Source: Polydactylus sextarius (Eukaryota; Chordata; Actinopteri; Polynemidae). Taken from it: 64,000 nt of DNA. The DNA lies in NCBI GenBank assembly GCA_016801845.1, contig CM028906.1, positions 4,574,501-4,638,500 of the forward strand, read 5' to 3'. Below, piece by piece: positions 11,480-22,091 of this stretch. Below the pieces are notes generated by a model that saw only the letters and a list, made by a program, of their open reading frames with translations, was not told the DNA's origin and did not search any database. Position numbers and translations under genes: made by a program. The stretch's first letter is position 1; every line of letters begins with the position of its first letter.

Positions 11480-14400
11480 TCACTTTTCTTTTTCCGAGCT
11501 GGTATTTCCACAGTCCTGTTCCTCATTGGACTCTATGCTCGGACTCTCCTGCCCCCCATCAGACTCTCTCAACGGGGCAGCCGGGTCTCTGACAACACCC
11601 TCCATCTCCACCTCCAGCTCCTCCTCAGTCTCCTCCTCCACCCGGCCCACAGTGTCTGGGATAATCTCCACCTCAATGTCCGAGGAGTCCTCGCTCTCTT
11701 TAAACCACACCGTTTTCTGGCCTTCCTTCCTCCTCTGCTTGGTCAGGATTGACCTCATCCCGTACTCATCCCCGTCCCCTCTTCCTCTCCTGGCCGCTCT
11801 CGACAAGGGGCTTCCCTTAGGGACGTGGTTGGTGTAGACGCCGCAGGAGGAGCAGTGGCGGCTCCGTCTCTCCAGGGGAATGACACGGCCCCGCCCCTGG
11901 GGGAAGGTGCTGCGTCTGGGGAGGGCGTTGTTCCAGCGCCTGCCGCTCCCACGGCTCTGGTCGGCCTCATTCTGGAAACCATCATTGGTGTACTGCAGGG
12001 AGTCCCTGTGGCCACTGCGGGGCTGGTCAGACTTCAGACAGGGGCCCAGACACTGAAGGCAAGAGAGAGGCTCTGTATTATTAATAACAGCACTTCATGA
12101 AGCACCATTAAACGTAACTGATGACACCACAGTGTGCACTAGGTTAATTTTCTCTGTTTTGACACAGAGGCCTTCTGTAGTTTTTAGCTAACAAATATTA
12201 ATCAAAGCTGCAGAGGAGCCAACATATTTCTGTGTCTTTTATTAAAATCATCAACAGCATTATTGTAAGGACCAGTGTGTGTGGGATTTAGTGACATCTA
12301 GTGGTGTTGTTGCAGGTTGCAATGAACCTCCCCTCCAACCCGCAAAAAATAAATAAATAAATAAAATCAAAGAGAAACATGACTCAGGAACAATCTGTGA
12401 TGGTTAAATACCCAATGTGATGAGTGATGTTTGGAGTTGGGAAGACACCTGACTGACCTCACAGAGTTTGTCCATGCTGGCGTTTCCCTTCCACAAGCGT
12501 GAAACCAAGAAGCCAATCACGATAAGGCAGAGGACCAGCAGAGCCGCCATGATCAAACCCAGGAGAACCATGTCACCGGGACGGTAGCCGATGTTTGAGG
12601 GGGACGGGCTGGCCACAGCTGCAGAGGAGACAGACAATGATTGAAACAGGATTTATAATCTGAGTCTAGTATTCATTAAGGCTGCCCGTGTGTCTTATAG
12701 ACACAGTATAACCACTTTAATTTGTTCATATGACGATATGTCAACTTTGAGATGATTAATCACTGATATTATTGACTTGTTTTGATTTAGCAACAACTTG
12801 CCAATTTGAACTGATTAGCTGATATACTTATTTATTTCAAATTCCACTTGCAATGTCTCAAATGTTACCATCACAACAAAAGTTGAACCAAAGTGCCAAC
12901 TTAACGTTAACATTAACCCCTGACGGTTGCATGGTTTTTATTCTAAGATAGAATTGGTATAGGTAAAATTGTTGTAAAATGGTTATAGCTAATTCCCATC
13001 TTTTTTTTAACTGACCAAATAGCAGCTGCAATATCTGTAAAGAGAAAAAAATTGCAATCAAATATTTATTTTAAGTTTTGGCCTTTTCATAGAAATTTGT
13101 GTATCACCAGTTGAGGTTGCGAGCTGTGTATTTTTTTTTTGCTCACCAGTACTGGCTAAACCTTTTGTAAGATGAAATCCTGATGGTGTTGTTGGTGCTG
13201 TACCTTTTCACCTCCCAGGTGTGACGAAAGAGGCTTTAAGGGTTAATAATTATTAAATTTAATTTAAGTGCTTGTTTTTCCTGTGGTAGTTTTGAGTCAG
13301 TGGTGGAGTGGTGGAGCGTAACAACAGTCTTACCAGGTATGACCTGAACAGAAAGGGCCGCAGTCCCGAACTCTCCAGTCGTCGCATCCACCGCTCTGAG
13401 CTGCAGGAGGTGAAGACAGTAGTTTAAAAACTGCTAAAAGAAATCTCAGTAAAAGTAAGTAAAGATGATTTTATGTGCTAGTAACCTGAAGTGCGAAGGA
13501 CTCTGTCTTCACGACTCTCTTCAGGATCACGAAACCATCCGAGGTCACGTTGACGTAGCTGCTGTACTGGACCTCGTATTTCAGGTCTGGGTTTACACCC
13601 TGATGCACAGATATCGAACAAATAAAAATTCCAGACCATGTTAGCCATGTTAGCTATGTGGCATCTAAAACATCTTTCAAATATCTAAACCTATCATCAG
13701 GTTAGAAATTTTGATATTTGTTCTGTGATGTGACATATACACAATAATATGTTGGTTGGGTGTGTAACGTCTCAGAAGCTTCATAAAAACCTCTTTCAGA
13801 AAGATATTTTAGGATGGGAATTTTGAATGCGTGCTTTTGCACCGATTTGTCATCTTTTTGAGTTTAACTGGAAACCTCATTATGAAATGCAAGCACTTGA
13901 CACTGATTGGCTCCTTCACTGTTACTCAAATGAATGTAACTTTGCCAGCTTCAGAACACGGACAGACTGTCTTTTTACAGCTAATCGCCTTTGAAGGGAG
14001 CGAATGGAGTCAGAGTGGGGGGGGCAGTGAGATACATTTGACGTCACAAACAACCGGTTTTGAAATTAACCCATTTTCTTGCGACATTTCTAAAAGAGGA
14101 ATTTCTATGAGGAGAAGTTCAGAATTTCTAGCACTTTTCATGTGTTCCTGAATGTGGGTGGACGACAACAAAGACCGTGTAAAACCACTTTTTGATTCTC
14201 TGTCACCTTTAACTCAAACCGCAACTGTACATAAGTACAGCCTCAAAGAGCTGCTAACATGGCTGTAGACTTATAGTGTCGTTGTGGTTTATGAGGCTTG
14301 TTATCGTTTACTAAAAGCTCTGCTACATTTGAAACTAGTTTATACGTTCATGTGATGTCAAACAAATTGTGAAATTAAGTTCCTGGCAGGAAATCCACAC

Positions 14401-16419
14401 AAACACCCCCTCAAGTTGCAACATTAACTTTTGATGCAATAGTTGAATTGTTGATGTCAGCTGAGCAGAAATATGTTGGACTAACGATTGATGTTTGGTC
14501 AGTGGTGAGGAACTTTTAATCCAAATATATTTATTATACACAATTCTTTTGGCCAACATTTAATTTGTAAAATGGTGTTAGGTTGTAACTGTAAGTTGAT
14601 AAACATGAAGAGAGACCTAGATTAGTTGGGGAAGTTATTAATCAGCAATAATCATGTTAATAATCAATTAATCAAAGTTATCAGAATAAATGAACATCCT
14701 TTGGGGTAGTTTTAACACAGAGCACACTCACACCGGCGAAGTCCTCGTCCCGTGCTCGGACCCTGAAGGGCCGATTGGTGCTTCGGTCCCGGAGGATCAT
14801 GCTCTCTGGGACAGAGTTGCTGTAGATAAATCCTTCATATCGCTCCTTCTCGAAGCGAGGGGGATTTCTGCTCTTCTTCATCACCTCAATGGTCACCTGC
14901 GTCACCGCAAACTGGTCCCTGTTGGTCACCTGAGATGCCTGAAGAGGTCAAAAGGTTAAGGTGCCTCAGTCACTAACTATAAAACAATAATCAAAAGCCT
15001 GGCTAAAATAATTTCTTTTACCAGAACAGTGAGAGTTATTGGACCAATGATGTCAGCAGCTTTCACCATGGTGATGTTTCCTGTTTCTTCATCGATCTGG
15101 AAAATATTTCCTTCATTTCCTGAAGATAAAAAACAAAAACGTGTTTATACTGTGTGTGTACATACATATATTCATCAAGTGTTGAACCACATTAGTGTTT
15201 AATCCAGTTCAAACCTCTCAGTATCCTGTAGTTTATCTGCTCACTCCTGTTCTTGTCTCCATCCCGTGCAAACACTGGACCAGGCTCCAGCACTAACGGT
15301 CCTTCCTGTAGATTAAAACCATCATATAAATGTTTCTGTGGTCCACATCTGTGCATTCATTCATACCCAGAAATGTCTGCACACTTTACAGCATATTTCA
15401 GCATTTCCTCTTAAATTATCGCCAAGAAGTTGTGAATTTAAACCTTAACTCATTTGGTAACATTTGGTTGCAATGTGCTGAACTATTGCTAACTACTGAG
15501 CCACTGTGATGGAATAAATGATTCAAGTGTCAGTGATTGAGACATATGTGTGAGTTATACATATAAACGGGTGAAAACTAATCTGAAACTATCTGAAAAC
15601 CTCTAAGAGGTTTTGTGGCCTCCTCCTCCACAAAAACGTTTTGGAGGAACAGTGATCTGGTAGCAAACTATGGACTTTTGTCTTTAGTCAATGTTTCGTT
15701 CTCTCACCTCCCTCTCCGTCAGGTTGACTTTGCCTCTGTATCCGGTGCTCACGCATAGTTTTGCGTTTCCCAGGTTCGTCCTGAGACATGGCTGAAACCA
15801 CGGAGGTCGGTTGTCGACGTCCTTCACGTGAACCGTAATGGTGGCCACAGAGGTGAAGAACGGCTCATTGGAGGCTGAACCATTGAATGTGTCCTGGACG
15901 AACAGGACATGTGTCATAGGTCAAAGGTCAGAGAGAGATCAGGTCAGAGAGAAGCAGAGAACCTGCCTAGATGGGTTTATTTAAAATATTTTCAGATTAC
16001 TGTACCTGCACATGTAAAATCAGAGAGATCTTCTGTATGACATCATAGTCTAAAAGGCTTCTTACAAGTATCCTTGGAGTGTTGATGTTTTCCAGGCGGA
16101 AATATTTTTCCTGGAGAGGGAAAAAAGTCTTCAGCTTCACATATCAAACAAGAGATATCAGTGAAAAAATAATGGAAGACCTAACACGGGCAGCATTACA
16201 AAGTAATAACCAAAAAACAAATACAAGCAAGCTACTATTCTCTAACAGAACATAACCACAGACGCAGCCCCTGACTGGTTCCAACAGAACCAATCTTACC
16301 GTTGTGGATTCTAACCGATAGAACAGTGGCTCTGAATCTACGTCTGTAGCTTCAATTAGACCGACGCTGGAGTTGATTGCAGTAAGCTGCAGGAGATGAG
16401 ACACAAAATGTTATATATG

Positions 16420-16482
<63 letters not shown>

Positions 16483-18622
16483 ACAAAGTGACAGCAACTC
16501 ACTCCTCACCTCATTCACTTCTAGCACATAGTGGCTCTGTGCAAAGTTTGGGGGGTTGTCATTTAGATTCTCAACCAGAACCTCGACAGACTCATTCACC
16601 TTGGAGAGAAGAAAAAGACAGAAAACTGATTTTACTTATAATCTATATTGTGTTATTAGTCACTAGCTTTTACATTGAGAAACTATATGTTTGTTGTATG
16701 TGACTGTACTCACTGATCTGGACCCAGATCTGCTGCACTGCACCCACACCACCAGAGTTGCACTTGGCAATGTCTGAAACAACAACAACATCATAAACAA
16801 ACAGCCAACAAAAAACAAACAAACAAAATAAATAAATAGATGTGCAAAATCGCCTGTCTTTCAAAAATCAGGATTTTGAACAAATCTGTAAAGTTGACAA
16901 CATATTTGTTTGGTTATTGATCCATTATGAATACAATAAATAGTTGTGTATAGGACTTGGAAACACCCCTTAGGGGGACTTTGAAACTTAGAAATTCTGT
17001 TTTTCAGTGAAAACAGTTTTTAGAGCTACTACTAATTTCACCTCATAGTCAAGTCCTTTCTTCACCATGAGGAGGTTTCCCTTCAGGAAGAACAGATCTT
17101 CAGGGTTCACAGAGACTGTCAGTGTCACATCTCCTTTGGTGTTGATCTGGACCACCTGGGCATCAACCGTGTTGTTCTCCAGCACCGTCACAGGACCAGG
17201 AGGTACTGTGCAAACTGAGACAGGTGAGAAGCAATTAATTATTCATTAATAAATTTACCATATGAAGTCCGTCTTTCTTCTGTGACACACTTGGTTAGTT
17301 TGCATCTGTATAATGACTCTATCTTTGTACATTTGATTTGTGTCAATAAAAAATAAAAGCAAAAAGATCTGCAGAATTGTATTAAAGGAAACTTAATTCA
17401 TGACAATGCCTAGTGTCAGAACACTACAGCTGCAATAAATAAGGTTTTAAAAATGTATTACACTTCAAAACTTGTCTCTGATTCTGGAATAACTACATCA
17501 TTATTCATTTCACCAAGTCATAAGAATGCAGATGAGCAAAAACATCAGACTAATAAATTCTCCTTCACACCTTCCTTGACCTTATGATGCTTTAATTATT
17601 GAGCTCAAAGACAAGTAAATGAAATGAGACACAACACAATAACAGAGAAACAAAGAGACACAAAAACATCACAAAGATCCATACATTTAGTAAAAATAGA
17701 TGTAAAAAGAGGGTCTTATGACTTGTCCATGCCAACGATGCCACCACCACCCCTCCTTAAACATGGCTGAAACAAATCATTATTCTGAATCATGAATCAT
17801 TCCTCTGATCCCTCTCTGCCAGAAAGTGAATAAGCATTTTACAAAAAATGCCCTTTTATCATGCAAATTCCCTGAATGACACAACAAACTCCCAGTTGCT
17901 GGGACTTTCAGGGCCCCTGGAGAAAGGGAGGGGGTGTGGGAAGTAAGGGGCTGTGATCCCCCAGGAAGGAGACTCATCAGTCACCTGTTCCAGTTATGAA
18001 AAAGTCTTCCATTGTTCCTCCATCTCTGATTTAAATCTGGTTCTAAATTAAATCTGAAAGTTAATATCAAAGTAAATCCTGTTGCTGTTGTTTGTTGTTA
18101 TGGACACTTGATAAATTATATACTTTACTCACTCATCTCAGTTAAAGGTGCTGTTACACTGGAAGTATTTATGAATTGTTTGTTGTACCTTTTTATATAC
18201 ACAAAGGGTCAGAATATTAGGAACCTCTGAGTGCAAAAAGTTTTTATGCATTTCTCGGTAGCGACGGTCAGGACCTGAGAAGGCACCACAAAATAACCAC
18301 AAAAAAGATAAAGAAAGATTTTTGACATTTTATCATTTTTCAGTTAAAGCACTCGGTTTTACCTTTTTAGGTTTATAAGAATCATTACAAATGTAAAAAG
18401 CTACAAGCTGAGAACATAAAGACCAAATAGTGAAAACATTAGCTGCCTCTCTCACTTCTCAGACTGCAGCCTCCTCCCCTTCAGCCCCCATCATCCATCA
18501 CCCATCACAGAAACCCATGATTCTTACTCACGTCTTTGAGCTGGACAAACCACACAAAAGCATATGGCCACGATGCATCGGAGGAGCCTGTCAACAAGTT
18601 TGCTCTTGGATTTCACGTCCAT
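11480..18622 (-). CDS. cdhr5: Cadherin-related membrane protein, cdhr5-like (14 exons)
   Basis: Minus-strand exons in order: 18622-18532, 17214-17042, 16773-16714, 16599-16510, 16386-16300, 16110-16006, 15893-15708, 15305-15215, 15119-15022, 14938-14732, 13599-13486, 13400-13334, 12618-12458, 12052-11480. Phases match throughout: 2103 nt, 700 aa. Exon 1 encodes a signal peptide (hydrophobic core CIVAICFCVVCPA). Four cadherin repeats can be traced; three end in DxNDNxPxF-like linkers: NLNDNPPNF (121-127), DVDNRPPWF (227-235) and SRNPPRF (350-356). Other cadherin marks are LDYE, TDVDSEP and ARDEDFAG. A transmembrane helix lies at about 473-495, then a 205-residue tail that starts basic and ends very acidic. 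Four repeats, one membrane pass and linkage to drd4 point to CDHR5 (mu-protocadherin), the intermicrovillar adhesion protein of intestine and kidney. Unlike human CDHR5 there is no mucin-like Ser/Thr/Pro repeat block. The gene model is strong; the paralogue name is less certain. Confidence 0.85.
12267..12345. repeat. Interspersed repeat fragment in cdhr5-like intron 13
   Basis: The block with AAGGACCAGTGTGTGTGGG, TTTAGTGACATCTAGTGGTG and GTTGCAGGTTGCAATGAA matches a short sequence I recognise as very common across fish genomes (GGACCAGTGTGTAGGATTTAG followed by CATCTAGTGGTGAGGTTGC). It is a non-coding decayed copy. The family name is not given. Confidence 0.5.
16419..16479. repeat. (TG)n / (CA)n tract inside cdhr5-like intron 4
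   Basis: About 61 bases of pure TG on the plus strand, i.e. CA in the transcript of the minus-strand gene. It fills half of the 123-base intron 4, within about 35 bases of both the donor and the acceptor. Intronic CA repeats are known binding sites for hnRNP L, a splicing regulator; any such role here is inference. Confidence 0.95.
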
Positions 18623-19039
18623 GTTCTGACTTTCAGAGGCAGCAGCGAATGAAGTCCCTTAGGAGGATGAGGATGAGGAGCCCGTGGTACCAGCTGGTAC
18701 TTGTTCACATAATGCCCCGTCTGTGCTGCCCCGGCGAGTGGGAGTTGACTACAGTTGCAATGTTTGTGACTTCATCTTACGGGCACATATTGCATTAAGC
18801 GCCTGCCAGCAGAGGACTCGCGGCCTCCCACTAAAATACTTGCATCTGCTTTAGCTGGACGGGTCATTCTGCAGCAGAGGCTCCTGATGAGTTCTGGGAG
18901 GAATCTGTCCTAGAGGAATGTTGGCAGCTAGGAACATTTCTCACATATCTGAGCTCTGTCAGGCTAAACAGACCTGATTAAAGTTGATTGATCAGTCTGC
19001 ATATACATTGTATACACACACAAGGATATGTGCAAACCA

Positions 19040-19409
19040 TCATGGTACAGCAGCACTCCTGCAGCAGACCACAGTTGCCTGCAGAGTGGTCAGGACTGCT
19101 GAGAGGATCACCAGGATACCACTGCCCTCTCTGCAGGACATCTACCACCGCGGAGCCCACAGGAGAGCTGCCTCCATGCTCAAAGACCACATCCACCCAC
19201 AACATGGAGATACTTCTACCCTCTGGTCGGAGGTACAGAAGTGTAAAATGCAAAACAACAAGACTCCTCCCCTCTGTCATCAGATTGCTGAACAGTTGAC
19301 CAGACTCACAACCCCATCAGTGTGGACGGCAAAGAAAGAATTTCATTGGACAGGGGAAACTTGCTTTCTTCTTGTTGTAAATTACAATAAACACTTTGAA
19401 TCTTGAACT
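19040..19409 (+). mobile_element. L2/CR1-type LINE 3' end fragment (broken)
   Basis: The frame with VRTAERITRIPLPSLQDIYH and HRRAASMLKD, and after a frameshift LLPSGRRYRSVKCKTTR, matches the C-terminal end of reverse-transcriptase ORFs of L2/CR1-clade non-LTR elements in fish. After the stop comes a short 3' UTR with AAAGAATTTCATTGGACA and a tail ending TTTGAATCTTGAACTG, like the short tandem tails of this clade. It is 5'-truncated and frameshifted around 19200, hence inactive. Confidence 0.75.
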
Positions 19410-20608
19410 GTGATCTGTTCACATACAGGAAGTAAAGTTCTAATCCATTATGCAGGATTATCAGCACCTCTCTCTACATCATGAAGTCAGAGACATATTT
19501 CATCCACTACAGAAGTGTAGAAACTTCTCCAAGAGTCTTAGAACCAGCTACCTGCTCAGTAGTTCTTAAACAATGATCTTAAAGAGACCTGGTGCAAGAG
19601 CAACATCTCATTTTTAATCCAGAGTTGTCCTTTGATGGTCAGGTAAACAAGTAGCCCAACCAAGACAGCTGACATACATCAAATTAAAATGTGTCCACGT
19701 TTATCACTTCCTGTCCCACTTCTGAGATTAACTTTATTCTGATATCAGACGACAAAAACATCTAGACAGCGTGACCAAAAGAACCACACAACCACATTAT
19801 CTCGCTTCTTGATCAAGGTTTTCTTTTAGGTTGCTTCCATAGACTGAACTGTTCTTCCTCTTGGTGCTGTTGGGATTGTTTTTATCTTGTTATATTTGCA
19901 CTGACATGCATTAATTTGTTTTTATAGCATAATAAATTTATTATTATCATTATTATAACTTATTATAACTTACAGTGTTATTTTAAAAGCCTCATTTTAC
20001 TTTTAAATCATTTACACAATACAATCCGTATATATTAACTCTTATACACTGTGTATTTTTTACTTTTACAGACAAAAAAAAATCTATCCTCTTTCTAAAT
20101 AAATAGTAAAAACTTTCATTAACTGAAATAGAAAAATATAGTTTACAAAAATGACAGCTGACTGAAACTGTTTTGCTTGTTTACGAAAAAGTTTTCATCA
20201 TCATTAATTAACTGTAAATGAGTTCAGCTCTTTAGTTGACTCAGTTTTAAATTGTCACATAAACATATCCTGTACATAGGGACAATGGTGAACAGGTCAT
20301 TTACTGCAGAAGCTGCACCATCGTGTTTCGTTGCAGAGGATCACAACGTGCAAAAGGATTTTTGTAGGAAGGTGGCACTGGATGATTCATGATTCATGGG
20401 AGAAAGATCCATGTTATCAGATGTAACGTTTACATATAAGTTATTACATCATCTGATGAATAAGTAAATAACCATCAGAGAGTGAGTGTGCTGAACAGCA
20501 TCTCCCACATGTTGTGAAGGTCAAAGTGTTTCCCTCTTCATCGATGTAATAATGACACAGTTACACAAACATGGACACATAACGTCTTTGCATGTGGACA
20601 AGGCACCA

Positions 20609-20773
20609 CTGTACACACACACACACACACACACACACAACACACACACCAGACTGTAATACATTACACTAAGTGCTCTCACCCTCACCTCCTCCCTCCA
20701 TCTCCTCTGTGTGGGAACAAAAAGCTCACAGTGTCATGATGTCACATGAAGCTCATACATTATGTTACATTAT

Positions 20774-20812
<39 letters not shown>
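20609..20812. repeat. Two (CA)n microsatellites
   Basis: Pure or near-pure CA tracts at about 20609-20650 and 20776-20812 flank a unique stretch of about 125 bases. Nothing coding is associated with them. Confidence 0.9.
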
Positions 20813-20813
<1 letters not shown>

Positions 20814-21169
20814 AACACGCTGCTGACAGAATGGTTACTGTCTGTAGGTGCTGCCACTAGTCATAGTTCAGTCCATCCACTTACTTGTCAGGGACTTTCC
20901 ATTGCATCTTTTGAAAGGAGTTAAGTTACTTCCCTCTCTGACCACCAGGAGGAGCCGCAGTTCATCAGTTCTGGGGATTTATGAATATTGGAAAAATCTA
21001 GTACACAAGTACACAAATTCACAAAAAGTTTACAAATTCACAAAATTACATTTTGAATCAATCACAGACAGCACCATATCTAGTTTATTTAATGAAATTA
21101 TAGGGCAGAGGGTCAGACATAGTCTGGCATTAATATCTGTTCATATGAATTGTTACAGAAAATTCAATT

Positions 21170-21640
21170 CAGAAACAATGAAGAGACACACAATGATTAT
21201 AAACAACCACAAAGAAACAGATAATGACAGATAATCAAAACAACTATGTGACTACAAATGACTTCAAAAAGTAACTGCAAAGTGACACAAAATGGCAGTA
21301 GAGGATGTAAGGTAATGACAAAGGGACAAAAACAAACCAAAGAGACAAATCTACAATAAAAGAAGACAAAATTGACCATCACAGAAGCAAAATAACAAGC
21401 AAGAGACATGTAACGATTACAAACAGATAACAACCTCAAAGACACAACAAAAGCAAAGAATGACCAGAGATGCAAAACAGCTACAAACAGGTACAAAACC
21501 ATCCCAAAAAAACAAAAACAGACATAATGCCACATAATGCCAGACAATCACCACAGAAACACAAAACAACTACCAAGAGACACTAAATGAGAGTGACACC
21601 ACAAAAAAGAAACATACAACAACAAAACATAAAAATGACC
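21170..21640. repeat. Degenerate purine-rich minisatellite field
   Basis: Loose repetition of units such as ACAAAGTGACACAAAATG, CAAAGAGACAAA and AACAACTACAAA, roughly 10-20 bases each. The same unit recurs at 28880-29430 in drd4 intron 1, and weakly at 17620-17700. The minus strand stays open over 116 codons only because the repeat is poor in stop codons. Confidence 0.6.
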
Positions 21641-22068
21641 ACCATCGATGTAGAACGGCTATGATGAGAAATGAAAAGACATAATCATACAAACACAAAC
21701 AACTGGACATAAGCAAAACATGATCAAGAAACACTCAGTGTGACTATAGATAGAAAGCAACACAGAAACACAAAGTGACGGTTGAATGTGAACATTATTG
21801 AACATGTGCAACATGTCAATAGTTTCATGTCTACGTGCTGTTTCCTTCACAACAGCTTTATTTCTGGTGTGTAAACTCTCATTCATCTTATCATCTGGGT
21901 TTAGTTTGTTTGAAAAGCAACACTTTGGACTTTTAACCTTTTTATATAATAATTTGTTCAGTGTTGTGATGTAACAGTAACTTGGGGTTGGTGGGGTTTT
22001 AGCACAGAAGCTAATCTCATTAGAGACCTACTTACTAGCATTCCTGCTCCACCTAAAGCAGCAGCAGA

Positions 22069-22091
22069 GAGAGAGAGAGAGAGAGAGAGAG
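22069..22091. repeat. (GA)n microsatellite
   Basis: About 23 bases of pure GA alternation following AGCAGCAGCA. No gene is associated. Confidence 0.85.

Noticed and set aside
11409..11837. 142-codon open frame on the plus strand
   Set aside because: It is antisense to the last exon of the cdhr5-like gene, whose frame continues in phase from exon 13.
17780..17977. Possible extra N-terminal exon of the cdhr5-like gene
   Set aside because: It has no signal peptide and no phase match, whereas 18622-18532 gives a signal peptide, a strong donor and the right phase.
21197..21547. 116-codon minus-strand frame with a hydrophobic look
   Set aside because: It is a by-product of the degenerate purine-rich repeat, which lacks stop codons on that strand.
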